NCBI RefSeq assembly: GCF_001642325.1
Contig: NZ_LSFI01000012.1
Span: forward strand, 1-45,223
Direction of reading: 5' to 3'
Source of the DNA: Thermodesulfatator autotrophicus
GTDB lineage: Bacteria; Desulfobacterota; Thermodesulfobacteria; Thermodesulfobacteriales; Thermodesulfatatoraceae
Length of the DNA: 45,223 nucleotides
In this document: positions 28,921 to 37,014 of the stretch, piece after piece
Layout: each line of letters begins with the position of its first letter
How positions within the stretch are numbered: the first letter of the stretch is position 1
Made by a program: the position numbers and the translations under genes
The notes under the pieces: generated by a model
The model's database searches: none
What the model saw: the letters and a program-made list of their open reading frames with translations, nothing else
Told to the model about the DNA's origin: nothing

Positions 28921-29330
28921 AAAGTTATTATAACGCACTCGTCTAAATCTGACTAAGATTTTGTTTATTGCCTTCTTACCTTACATAATGTCATCGCAAG
29001 GCAACATAGTCGCCGTGGCGATATTGGCTCTCTTCGCTAACACTTGAAGCAGGGATTGCTTCGCCACTTCGTGGCTCGCAATGACGAGAAGAGGAACATA
29101 GCTCGCAATGACGAGAAGGGGAACATGGCTCGCAATGACTCCCCCCATTGTCACTGCGAGGAGCGCGCAAGCGCGACGAAGCAGTCTCAGGGATTATCAG
29201 ATGCTTCGCTCACAATGACTCTCCCTGTTTGTCACAGCGAGGTGATCCTTCGCTTCGCTCGGGACAAGCGAAGCGGTCTCACGGACAAGCGAAGCAGTTT
29301 AAAGCTTAGACAATCTTACCAAAACAACTT
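28921..29330. other. 410-base intergenic gap filled with REP-like repeats
   Basis: The gap lies between the AAA/PD-(D/E)XK gene and the end of dapB. Apart from about 60 bases before the AAA gene it consists almost wholly of repeat units (28986-29300). I see no gene or terminator for dapB. Confidence 0.65.
28986..29300. repeat. Mosaic REP-like repeat cluster, copy D
   Basis: A reverse-oriented composite element (second half at 28989-29023, first half at about 29053-29085) runs into three near-identical starts of GCTCGCAATGAC at 27-base steps (29074, 29101, 29128). After that comes a different variant with GTCACTGCGAGGAGCGCGC and GACGAAGCAGTCTC (29150-29190), and then CACAGCGAGGTGATCCTTCG with repeated GACAAGCGAAGC (29231-29298). 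The pattern suggests repeated insertion or duplication within existing copies. Confidence 0.78.
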
Positions 29331-30134
29331 TTATTTTAGCCCCAATACGTCGTGCATATCATAAACCCCTGGAGATTTACCCACCACCCAGAGGGCTGCC
29401 TTCACTGCTCCACGGGCAAAAGTATCCCTGCTGGCCGCCCGATGGGTTAGCTCTATTCTTTCACCAGTTCCGGCAAAATAAACCGTATGTTCACCAACTA
29501 TTTCGCCAGCCCGAATGGTCTGAATGCCTATTTCCTTTTTAGGACGCTCGCCAATAATGCCTTCCCGACAAAAACGAAAAGTGGATTCATCCCAGCCTAA
29601 GGTTCTGGCAATAACATTGGCCAAAGCTATAGCCGTGCCACTGGGAGCGTCTTTTTTCATGCGGTGATGGGCCTCTACAATTTCAATGTCAAAGTCCTCT
29701 CCAAGCACCTGGGTAGCCAGTTCTACCAACTTGTAAAGCAAATTTATACCTAGACTCATGTTATAAGCCTGAACCAGAGGAAAATGCTGGCGAGCTAGTT
29801 CGTGAATTTCTTCAAGCTCTTCCTTAGAAAAGCCCGTTGTACCTATTACCATGGCTTTACCATACTTAGCATTTATCCTGGCATTGGCCAAAGAGGCTTC
29901 GTGGAAGGTAAAATCAATAATCACGTCGCCTTTATCAATGACTTTTTCCAGTGAATCTTCAATAGGAATACCCAGGTTAGGAAGCCCTATGACTTCGCCT
30001 ACATCTTTTCCCACGGCTGGGCTATCAGGCCTTTCAAAAGCAGCGACAAGCTCTATGCCAGGGGTGTCTAAAATATTGTGAATAATGCGTGTGCCCATGC
30101 GCCCGGCCGCACCGGCTACAATAGCTTTAACCAT
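29331..30134 (-). CDS. dapB: 4-hydroxy-tetrahydrodipicolinate reductase
   Basis: DapB reduces the DapA product with NAD(P)H on the lysine/diaminopimelate path. It has 267 residues. The Rossmann motif is IVAGAAGRMGTR, and the active-site signature EAHHRMKKDAPSGTA carries the catalytic His pair and Lys. Start choice: ATG 30134 has GGAGGGGG five bases upstream; another in-frame ATG at 30146 overlaps the dapA stop (TAATG) and would add four residues. It is the last gene of the lysA-dapF-dapA-dapB run. Confidence 0.95.
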   Translation of the reverse strand: MVKAIVAGAAGRMGTRIIHNILDTPGIELVAAFERPDSPAVGKDVGEVIGLPNLGIPIEDSLEKVIDKGDVIIDFTFHEASLANARINAKYGKAMVIGTTGFSKEELEEIHELARQHFPLVQAYNMSLGINLLYKLVELATQVLGEDFDIEIVEAHHRMKKDAPSGTAIALANVIARTLGWDESTFRFCREGIIGERPKKEIGIQTIRAGEIVGEHTVYFAGTGERIELTHRAASRDTFARGAVKAALWVVGKSPGVYDMHDVLGLK

Positions 30135-30145
30135 GTCCCCCTCCA

Positions 30146-31075
30146 TTAAATCAGTTTGTAATCTTTAAGGACTTCTTTAAGTTTTTCTAAATTCGCTTCG
30201 CTCATGGGAGCAAGTGGCAGGCGAACTTCAGGCGTAGCAATTTTGCCCATAAGATAAAGGGCGGTTTTAGCTGGCACAGGATTGCTTTCCAGAAACATAG
30301 CTTTAAACATGGGATAAATCTTTAAATGGAGCTTCCGCCCTTTGTCCCATTTACCTTCTCTGGCTGCTTTCATCATATCTGACATTTCTTTAGGGATCAC
30401 GTTAGCTGAGGCAGAAATTACCCCATGCCCTCCAAGGGCCATGGTGGTAAAACAGGTAAAGTCATCTCCCGAAAGAAGCAAAAATTTATTACCGCAAAGC
30501 CTGATTATTTCCGTGTTTTGCCTCATACATCCAGTAGCCTCTTTAATACCTACGATATTTTTGATTTTGGAAAGTCTTGCCACGGTTTCAGGAGCAAGAG
30601 AAACACCGGTACGGCTTGGCACGTTATAAAGAATAAGCGGCATCTTTTTCACCGCTTCAGCCACGGCTTTGTAATGTTGATAAAGGCCTTCCTGGCTCGG
30701 CTTGTTGTAATACGGAGTTACCAAAAGGCAGGCATCTACCCCAATATCTGCCGCAAGTTTGGTCATTTCTATGGTTTTAGCCGTATCATTGGTGCCCGTA
30801 CCAGCAATTACAGGGACACGGCCGTTAGCTATCTCAAGTGTTAATTCATAAAGACGCTTTTTTTCCTCAAGACTTAGAGTGGCTGATTCACCCGTTGTCC
30901 CTACCGTCAAAAGACCATCAATCCCTCGGCTAATTTGCCACTCAACCAGGGCCCGGTATGATTCTTCATCTACCTTGCCATCTTTAAAAGGAGTTATCAG
31001 GGCAACAATAGCTCCCTCAAGGCCTTTCTTTTTATTGGTTTTGCTGGCTTTACGGCCACACTTACGTGCAGACAT
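30146..31075 (-). CDS. dapA: 4-hydroxy-tetrahydrodipicolinate synthase
   Basis: DapA condenses pyruvate and aspartate semialdehyde. The TIM-barrel enzyme has the Schiff-base Lys in NIVGIKEATG, the Tyr of LILYNVPSRTG and the TVGTTGESATLS loop. The 309 residues include a basic N-terminal extension of about 17 residues (Cys, Arg, Lys, Ser, Asn) before the usual GAIVALITPF. The extension is likely real, because AAAGGAGGAAAAT lies directly before its ATG. Its job is unknown. Confidence 0.96.
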   Translation of the reverse strand: MSARKCGRKASKTNKKKGLEGAIVALITPFKDGKVDEESYRALVEWQISRGIDGLLTVGTTGESATLSLEEKKRLYELTLEIANGRVPVIAGTGTNDTAKTIEMTKLAADIGVDACLLVTPYYNKPSQEGLYQHYKAVAEAVKKMPLILYNVPSRTGVSLAPETVARLSKIKNIVGIKEATGCMRQNTEIIRLCGNKFLLLSGDDFTCFTTMALGGHGVISASANVIPKEMSDMMKAAREGKWDKGRKLHLKIYPMFKAMFLESNPVPAKTALYLMGKIATPEVRLPLAPMSEANLEKLKEVLKDYKLI

Positions 31076-31091
31076 ATTTTCCTCCTTTAAT

Positions 31092-31955
31092 TTATTCTAA
31101 AGCCTCTCTTGACAGAGAAGCTCGATAGACAAAACGGGCCTCACCCTCAAGAAACAAACGGCTCATGTCTTTCAACTCAAAAAAAACCGTAAGGGTTTCT
31201 CCACCGCTGGTTTTTACCGTAACCGGAGGTGTTACTAAACCCTTTTTAGCAGCAATAATAGCCGAAGCACAGGCTCCAGTGCCACAGGCAAAAGTTTCTA
31301 CCTCTACCCCTCGTTCATAAGTGCGGACTTTTAACTCTTTAGGCCCAATAGGGGCCACAAAATTAACGTTAGTGCCAGCAGGAGCAAAAGCAGAATGAAA
31401 ACGAATTTTGGCTCCCAGACTTTTCACCTCAAGTTTTTCTAATTCCTCAGGAGAAAGGAACAAAACCGTATGCGGCACTCCTGTGTTAACAAAAAACGCC
31501 TCATATTTTTGGCCATCAATTTCAAGGCTTAGGTCAAGACGCAAAGAATGAGGTGGAGTAAGTTCAATTTTTACCCTTTTCCCCTTAACTTCTGCCCGAA
31601 TAAGGCCAGCCAGAGTTTCAAAGGCGTGCTCAGAAGAGCACAAGCCCTCGGCCACGGCAAACCTTGCGGCACAACGGCCACCGTTACCACACATTTCCGC
31701 TTCGCTTCCATCTGCATTAAAAAAACGCCAGGAAAAGCAAGCTTCCTGGCTTTTAGGCGGTTCTATCAGTATAAGGCCGTCTGCTCCCACTGAAAAAGCA
31801 CGCCGGCACAGCTTTCTGGCAAGCTCTGGCCCCCATTCAGCAGGAATGCGCCTCTCAAAGTTGTTGATGAGAATAAAGTCGTTTCCCGAAGCAACCATTT
31901 TGGTAAAAGAGAGGCCTTCTAACCGTGCAGGATCAACATCCATATCCTTTTTCAT
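31092..31955 (-). CDS. dapF: Diaminopimelate epimerase
   Basis: DapF turns LL- into meso-diaminopimelate for peptidoglycan and lysine, without a cofactor, using two cysteines. Both are visible: EMCGNGGRCAARF and FACGTGACASA. The 287-residue protein starts with a longer N-terminus (about 15 residues before SFTKMVASGNDF) than most. It lies 29 bases after lysA and 16 before dapA. Confidence 0.96.
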   Translation of the reverse strand: MKKDMDVDPARLEGLSFTKMVASGNDFILINNFERRIPAEWGPELARKLCRRAFSVGADGLILIEPPKSQEACFSWRFFNADGSEAEMCGNGGRCAARFAVAEGLCSSEHAFETLAGLIRAEVKGKRVKIELTPPHSLRLDLSLEIDGQKYEAFFVNTGVPHTVLFLSPEELEKLEVKSLGAKIRFHSAFAPAGTNVNFVAPIGPKELKVRTYERGVEVETFACGTGACASAIIAAKKGLVTPPVTVKTSGGETLTVFFELKDMSRLFLEGEARFVYRASLSREALE

Positions 31956-31984
31956 AACAATCTCTCAAAATTCTTCAAGCATTT

Positions 31985-33244
31985 TTATTTCTCAAGGAAA
32001 GGGGGAATCTTTTCTCCAGCTATAAGTCTGGCATAGTTTTCCCTTTTTCTAACCACGTAAAAATCTTTTCCGTTTACCATTACTTCTGGCGGTCTGGGGC
32101 GAGAATTATAGTTTGAAGACATGACAAAGCCGTAAGCCCCGGCACTCATAATGGCAAGAAGCTCTCCTGGACGAAGCATGGGAAGCTCTCTATCCCTGGC
32201 AAAAAAGTCTCCAGTTTCACATATCGGACCTACCACATCAACTGTTATTTTTGGACGCTCTTTTGAAAGCACAGGGATTATTTCGTGATAAGCCTGATAA
32301 AAGGCCGGCCGCAAAAGGTCATTCATAGCCGCATCTACTATCAAAAACTTTTTGGCCGGTGTTTCTTTAAAGTAAAGGACTTTAGTAACTAAAATACCGG
32401 CGTTGCCCACCAGCACCCGCCCTGGTTCTAGTATAAGAGTCACGTCCAGGCCAGAAAGTTCCTGTTTAAGGGCCTGGGCGTACTCTCTGGGAGGAGGCGG
32501 GGACTCTTCCCCGTAAACAATGCCAAGGCCGCCACCAAGGTCAATATATTTAATCTGTATGTCATACTCTTTAAGCCTATTTACAAAGGCCTTGATCCTT
32601 TTTAAAGCCTCAACAAAAGGTGAAATTTCTGTAAGCTGAGACCCGATATGACAATCAACTCCCACTATTTCCAGGTGGGGATGTTCTTTAGCAAAGAGAT
32701 AGGCCTCAAGGGCGGTTTCAAGGTCTAGGCCAAACTTATTTTTTTTGAGTCCGGTGGAAATATAAGGATGGGTCTTGGGGTCAACATCTGGATTAATTCT
32801 CACTGCTACAGGAGCTACCTTGCCCATCTTTTTAGCTACCTGGGCAAGAGTTTTTAACTCTCCCAGGCTTTCTACGTTAAACATCAGGATTCCTGCTTTT
32901 AAAGCCTCTCGCATTTCTCTAGGTGTTTTTCCTACCCCAGAAAAAACTATCTTTTTAGGCGACAATCCCGCCTTTAAAGCCCGGTAAAGTTCCCCTCCAG
33001 AGACGATATCTGCTCCTGAGCCTTCCTTAGCGAAAAGCCGTAATACCGCTAAATTGGAATTGGCTTTTACCGAATAGCAAATCAAGTGAGGAAGGCCTGA
33101 GAACGCTTCATCAAACACCTGGTAATGTCTTTTAAGAGTGGCTGTTGAATAAAGATAAAAGGGTGTGCCTATTTTTCTGGCAATCTGACGCACTGGAACA
33201 TCTTCAGCGTAAAGTTCACCGTCTTGATAGTGAAAGTGATGCAT
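31985..33244 (-). CDS. lysA: Diaminopimelate decarboxylase
   Basis: LysA decarboxylates meso-diaminopimelate to lysine, with PLP. The 419 residues fit the alanine-racemase-like family. The PLP Lys is in YSVKANSNLAV, HIGSQ and the phosphate-binding GGGLG are present, ILEPGR binds substrate and ICETGDFFA supplies the partner-subunit Cys. YGFVMSSNYNSRPRPPEV is typical of the C-terminus. A weak AGGA ribosome site lies seven bases before the ATG inside a structured G+C-rich leader described separately. Confidence 0.96.
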   Translation of the reverse strand: MHHFHYQDGELYAEDVPVRQIARKIGTPFYLYSTATLKRHYQVFDEAFSGLPHLICYSVKANSNLAVLRLFAKEGSGADIVSGGELYRALKAGLSPKKIVFSGVGKTPREMREALKAGILMFNVESLGELKTLAQVAKKMGKVAPVAVRINPDVDPKTHPYISTGLKKNKFGLDLETALEAYLFAKEHPHLEIVGVDCHIGSQLTEISPFVEALKRIKAFVNRLKEYDIQIKYIDLGGGLGIVYGEESPPPPREYAQALKQELSGLDVTLILEPGRVLVGNAGILVTKVLYFKETPAKKFLIVDAAMNDLLRPAFYQAYHEIIPVLSKERPKITVDVVGPICETGDFFARDRELPMLRPGELLAIMSAGAYGFVMSSNYNSRPRPPEVMVNGKDFYVVRKRENYARLIAGEKIPPFLEK

Positions 33245-33347
33245 CTGTTTTCCTGGCTTTCAGGCTGCTAACACGCAACCTGACCCGGGTATTTTTGATC
33301 CGCCTTTCAGGATGTCTCGGCCCGGGCTGGCGGTATTTGAGACACCC
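33245..33347 (-). promoter_or_regulatory. Structured leader RNA upstream of lysA (candidate cis-regulatory element)
   Basis: This 103-base stretch is much richer in G+C than neighbouring gaps. Read 5'-3' on the minus strand, TGTCTC (33344-33339) can pair with GAGACA (33318-33313), and CCGCC (33333-33329) with GGCGG (33304-33300), in a-b-a'-b' order, i.e. an H-type pseudoknot. Next, TCAGGTTGC (33283-33275) pairs over nine positions with GCAGCCTGA (33268-33260). The CCTG inside that second arm can instead pair with CAGG (33255-33252), which overlaps the lysA ribosome site. CCCGGG and CCTGAAAG each occur twice. It does not look like the long lysine riboswitch. Confidence 0.5.
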
Positions 33348-33374
33348 TTATTTTGCCCAAAAATAAACTACTCC

Positions 33375-33917
33375 TCATTTTCTCCCAGTGCCGCTATAAA
33401 AGCCTTTTTCTAAAATCAGCTGGAAAAAAATTATAGCTCCTTTAACAATTGAATGAGCAGAAAGGGGAACAAAATAAACCGCTTTTGGGCTTGGCCCTGT
33501 ATTCACCGCCCAACTAGGAGGCGAAACTCCTTCTTTGCGGCACAACCATTCGGCAAGGGAGGCACAAATAGCTTTTACCGTCGGGTTTTCTGTTTCTGGT
33601 TCCTTAAGAACTCTCTCTCTCTTAAAAGGCTGCCACTTGAGTTCATTTATTACCGTAAAGATATGTCTCCAATTACGATGTAAGTCCTCCTCAAGGAGAC
33701 TGGCCAAAAGTGATATAGTCCCCAGAGGGATCTTTTCCATATTATTCTTGGAAAGCTTTTGAGACTTCATTAATGAACTCCCGCCTCTTTTCACCAAGAT
33801 AGTAATCTGGAAATACCTTGGTAAAGGCCTTTCAACTATTTCACCTACTATTCTTTTTTGCCTGAGATACCCTTCTGGCTGTCTAAAAAGCTCTTTTAAA
33901 GTAGCTTCGTTAATCAT
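33375..33917 (-). CDS. Hypothetical protein upstream of lysA (180 aa)
   Basis: I do not recognise this protein with confidence. The 180 residues are soluble and basic. The second half has a pattern AICASLAEWLCRKEGVSPPSW followed by a FVP segment and a hydrophobic stretch, which loosely recalls a small C-terminal domain seen in some antitoxin-like and HTH proteins. There is no signal peptide. It starts 20 bases after the lipoprotein gene and is followed by the lysA leader, so it is probably in one transcript with them. Confidence 0.6.
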   Translation of the reverse strand: MINEATLKELFRQPEGYLRQKRIVGEIVERPLPRYFQITILVKRGGSSLMKSQKLSKNNMEKIPLGTISLLASLLEEDLHRNWRHIFTVINELKWQPFKRERVLKEPETENPTVKAICASLAEWLCRKEGVSPPSWAVNTGPSPKAVYFVPLSAHSIVKGAIIFFQLILEKGFYSGTGRK

Positions 33918-33937
33918 TTAACCGCTGGCAATATCTC

Positions 33938-34972
33938 CTAAGGTTCATATTTAACAGACTCTTTTTCCGAAGGAAGACTTTCATTCCTTCGAGGAGAATT
34001 ATCAACCGCTGTTACCCAGTAAGTGTAAACTCCTGGAGCCGGGGGAATATCAAAAAACCTGGGGTGAGAAATAGGGCTTGGAGTCAACAAAACAGGTTTA
34101 TTCCCATCTCTCTGGCGATAAACTTTATAGCCTAAAAGGTCCACGGCTCCACTTTTGCGCCAGTACAAAAGGATTCCCTTTTGATGAGGAACAGCCACTA
34201 GACCTTCAGGAGGAGGGGGAGGCGAGGTATCTTCAGGCGTTACCCACACTTCTTCACTTTTAGGGCCTTCTATCAAGCTACCCATAAAATTAAAAACAGC
34301 GGCTACACTATAGCCGTAGGACTTTCCGTTAACTACCGCTATATCCTGAAAGCTGGTTCCATTTAGCAGCCCTGTAATAGGTTTAGGCAGAACTCTCTGG
34401 TCTTTGCGGCGATAGACGCGATAAAGAAAAGAACTCCCTTTTGCTGGGCGCTGGTCCATAAAATTTTTTACTGGAGCCCAGCTTAAAACTACCACGGCGT
34501 CACCAGGAATAGCCTTTAAGTTTTTAACTTGCCCTGGGGGGACATGCCAGGCAAAAGGCTTTGATTGTCCAGGATCACTAACACAACGCCAGCCTCTTAC
34601 GGCGTAAATATAATAAGTATAGCGATATCCTTCCTTGAGATCCCGATCATTAAAATGATAGCGCCTTAAATTCTTAAACATTTCAGAGGAAAAGGGAATC
34701 CAGAAATTTTTTTCATGGCGATAATAAGGCGGGAAAAGGCTTTCTTCGTAACGAACAATTCTTACCCCTTCAAGGCCGTCTAAAGGCTCTCCATCAACTT
34801 TTTGACGGGGAATATCAAACGATAATTCAGCCCCCCAGAAATGCAAAGTAACTGAAATATTTTTCGGGGCTTCAGGGCGCACAGCCAAAGGCGGTTTAGG
34901 AGGAGTTTTTTTACCACAGGCTATTAGACAAAAACTTGTCAGCAAAAGAAAAATCAGAAGTAGTTTTTTCAT
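33938..34972 (-). CDS. Lipoprotein with fibronectin type III domains, LptM-like N-terminus
   Basis: This is a secreted lipoprotein of 344 residues. The signal peptide MKKLLLIFLLLTSFCLIAC ends in a lipobox, with Cys19 as the lipidated residue. The mature start CGKKTPPKPP resembles LptM (YifL), a small lipoprotein that in E. coli is encoded next to dapF. Two or three FN3-like repeats follow (AP..I, YTYYIYAVRGW, YGYSVAAVF, YTYWVTAVDN). A longer start at 34999 would spoil the signal peptide. The role is unknown; it may sit in the outer membrane or periplasm. Confidence 0.82.
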   Translation of the reverse strand: MKKLLLIFLLLTSFCLIACGKKTPPKPPLAVRPEAPKNISVTLHFWGAELSFDIPRQKVDGEPLDGLEGVRIVRYEESLFPPYYRHEKNFWIPFSSEMFKNLRRYHFNDRDLKEGYRYTYYIYAVRGWRCVSDPGQSKPFAWHVPPGQVKNLKAIPGDAVVVLSWAPVKNFMDQRPAKGSSFLYRVYRRKDQRVLPKPITGLLNGTSFQDIAVVNGKSYGYSVAAVFNFMGSLIEGPKSEEVWVTPEDTSPPPPPEGLVAVPHQKGILLYWRKSGAVDLLGYKVYRQRDGNKPVLLTPSPISHPRFFDIPPAPGVYTYWVTAVDNSPRRNESLPSEKESVKYEP

Positions 34973-35018
34973 AGTATTTCTAGAATTTAGCGTAAACAAA
35001 AGTAACGGGCAAAAAATT

Positions 35019-35030
35019 TTTGCCTGTCCC
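35019..35030 (+). repeat. Dispersed 12-mer TTTGCCTGTCCC, copy 7
   Basis: This exact copy with an A/T-run before it and TGCTTTTTTGGCTAAG after it lies in the 99-base gap between the divergent lipoprotein gene and trpC. Confidence 0.78.
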
Positions 35031-35071
35031 TGCTTTTTTGGCTAAGCTAACTAAAAACCAGGAGGAACCTA

Positions 35072-35851
35072 ATGGAAAACATCCTGGAAAAGATTTTAGC
35101 CACCAAAAAAGAAGAAGTCCTTGCTCGTAAAAAGCGAGGGCTTTTTTTCCGCCCTTTCTGGGATTATCCCCGAAAATCTCTTAAACAAGCCCTCAAAAAC
35201 AAGGACTTCGCCATCATTGCAGAAATTAAAAGGGCCTCGCCTTCTAAAGGACTTATCGCCAAAGAGTTTGACCCCAAAATGATTGCTAAAGTTTATGAAC
35301 AAGCTGGGGCCGCTGCCATCTCTTGCCTAACAGATGAACCTTTTTTCGGCGGTCATCTGGAGTATCTGGCCGCGGCAAGAGAAGAAGTCAGTCTCCCTAT
35401 TTTGCGTAAAGACTTTATTATTGACGAAATCCAGCTAGAAGAAGCCAGGGCTTTTGGCGCTGATGCCCTTCTCCTAATCGTAGCTGCCCTTTCTCCTGAA
35501 AGGCTAAAAGACCTTTTGAAAGCCACCTACGAGCTAGGCCTTGAAGCCCTGGTAGAAGTACATGACAAAAAAGAACTGGAAATAGCCCTTAATGCCGGAG
35601 CCGAAATCATTGGTATTAACAATCGCAATCTTAAAACCTTTGAGGTAAGCCTTGAAACCTCGCTATCTTTAGCCCAAAAAATCCCGGAAGAAGTGGTGCT
35701 TGTTTCTGAGTCAGGAATTAAAGACCACACTGACATTTTGCGTTTAAAAGAAGCCGGAATCAGGGCTGCTCTTATAGGCGAAAGCCTTATGCGTGCTCAA
35801 AATAAGGAAAGCATGCTGGGCTATCTTCTTAAAGGCCAAAAATTAACCTAA
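35072..35851 (+). CDS. trpC: Indole-3-glycerol phosphate synthase
   Basis: TrpC closes the indole ring of the tryptophan precursor later used by TrpA. The 259-residue TIM barrel has the early IAEIKRASPSKGLI with the catalytic Lys, LTDEPFFGG, RKDFIIDEIQ, GINNRNLKTFEV and VSESGI. CAGGAGGAACC precedes the ATG. The gene stands alone, about 22 kb from trpBA, with its 3' end overlapping the facing membrane-protein gene by 23 bases. Confidence 0.96.
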   Translation: MENILEKILATKKEEVLARKKRGLFFRPFWDYPRKSLKQALKNKDFAIIAEIKRASPSKGLIAKEFDPKMIAKVYEQAGAAAISCLTDEPFFGGHLEYLAAAREEVSLPILRKDFIIDEIQLEEARAFGADALLLIVAALSPERLKDLLKATYELGLEALVEVHDKKELEIALNAGAEIIGINNRNLKTFEVSLETSLSLAQKIPEEVVLVSESGIKDHTDILRLKEAGIRAALIGESLMRAQNKESMLGYLLKGQKLT

Positions 35852-36200
35852 AAGCCCACCAGCCGAGGACTAAAACCAGAAGTAATTCCCAGCCCCTTTT
35901 TTTCTGAAACGCTACCAGGGCCTTTTCAGGGAAAATAGCCACAAAAATTAAAAGCCCCCACACCAGGAAAACCAGGGGATTAACAAAAAAAGCCTGCTTT
36001 ATTTCTCCCTGAAGGAGGAGACGCGTTGCTTCAGTAAGGCCACAACCCGGGCAGGGATAGCCTGTTAGCGTTTTAAAAGGACAGATCCAGGGCAGAGGTA
36101 GATTTAATATCCACTTCTGCCCTGAAAAAGATAAAAAAACTAAAAAAATAAAAAGCCCTAAAATTAACCGGAAAAGAGATTTCTCTTGCCAGTAAAGCAT
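35829..36200 (-). CDS. DUF2752 family small membrane protein
   Basis: This 123-residue protein has three membrane helices (about 11-29, 73-92 and 102-121). The family signature is CPFKTLTGYPCPGCGLTEATRLLL: two Cys in CPGCG after an earlier Cys. The family's function is unknown. Its ATG overlaps the stop of the DUF4234-like gene (TAATG), so the two are coupled. The 3' end overlaps that of trpC. Confidence 0.85.
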   Translation of the reverse strand: MLYWQEKSLFRLILGLFIFLVFLSFSGQKWILNLPLPWICPFKTLTGYPCPGCGLTEATRLLLQGEIKQAFFVNPLVFLVWGLLIFVAIFPEKALVAFQKKRGWELLLVLVLGWWAFRLIFGL

Positions 36201-36613
36201 TAAATTTTTCTTGCCTGTTTGGCTTTCAGTTCTTCAATAATTAGATTTAGTTCTTTCTGTTGTAAAGCATCGGTGATTATTCCTAAAGAAAGGAGCGTTA
36301 CCACCAGAGAAATGGCCGGGAGACTTTCGCTTGGAGGGAGGCCATATTTATGCTGTATGCGTACAATGGCACGCCCCATAAGATATTCATGATATAAGTG
36401 GTAAAGACCACAGGTAATAATAGTAAATAAAAGCCATTTCCAGAAGTGAAACTCTTCACGCCCCAACAAGAGATTAACGGTTTTAATCTGACGATACTGC
36501 CACACCAGCCCCCATATACCACAGGTTATTAAAGTAAGAACAACTTCCTTAACGATGTTAGCCGGCTCAATCTGCTCTTCATAAGGTAAATGCCTTAAAT
36601 TTTGATTGTCCAT
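36200..36613 (-). CDS. DUF4234-like membrane protein
   Basis: This 137-residue protein has three predicted membrane segments (about 21-40, 58-74 and 98-115). The repeated TLITCGIWGLVWQYRQI and TIITCGLYHLYHEYLMG pattern is typical of the DUF4234 domain. It has a charged, helical C-terminus. The function is unknown; pairing with DUF2752 proteins is common, possibly in envelope or membrane-shape tasks. GGGGGA lies before the ATG. Confidence 0.8.
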   Translation of the reverse strand: MDNQNLRHLPYEEQIEPANIVKEVVLTLITCGIWGLVWQYRQIKTVNLLLGREEFHFWKWLLFTIITCGLYHLYHEYLMGRAIVRIQHKYGLPPSESLPAISLVVTLLSLGIITDALQQKELNLIIEELKAKQARKI

Positions 36614-36684
36614 TTATTCCCCCTTGATATATATTTTGACAAAATTTCCTCTCAAGGTGACGCAGAGGGAAGCTACCCGGGACA

Positions 36685-36714
36685 GAGATTGCTTCGCTCC
36701 GCTCACAATGACAG
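36685..36714 (-). repeat. REP-like repeat, copy E (half unit)
   Basis: GAGATTGCTTCGCTCCGCTC followed by ACAATGACAG is a reverse-oriented half unit with a changed inner hairpin. A fragment AAGGTGACGCAGAGG precedes it. Confidence 0.65.
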
Positions 36715-36943
36715 GAAAGAGGCCCACCATGTAAAAAGATACTCATAATGCTACGGCCCATCTATTTTATATTTCCCCCAAACAATTAATCGGAATTTAT
36801 CTGGAAAACAAAAATTTTACTAGCAGGAGACCTTTGGGCCTCCTCGCAGTGACAATAAAGGAATGTACTCCTCGCATGATAATAGGGAGAGGCTCCTTGC
36901 AGTGACAGATAATGTAGTAATTGCGAGTCACGTTCCCCACCCC

Positions 36944-37014
36944 GTCATTGCGAGCCACGAAGTGGCGAAGCAATCCTTTCGCAAGGCGACACAGTCGCCG
37001 TGGCGATCTCAATC
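36944..37014 (+). repeat. Composite REP-like element, copy F
   Basis: GTCATTGCGAG, GCCAC-GAA-GTGGC and GAAGCAATC form the first half at 36944-36975. CTTTCGCAAGGCGACACAG followed by TCGCCGTGGCGATCTC forms the second. This is one of the best-preserved copies. Confidence 0.82.

Noticed and set aside
28986-29300. CRISPR array
   Set aside because: Repeat units vary in length and sequence, spacers are not unique and of constant length, and no cas genes are present.
33245-33347. SRP (4.5S) RNA
   Set aside because: GGGTCAGG...AGCAGCC matches part of the SRP helix 8 core, but the GGAA tetraloop and its closing pairs are missing and the stretch runs directly into the lysA ribosome site. It remains an alternative to test with Infernal.
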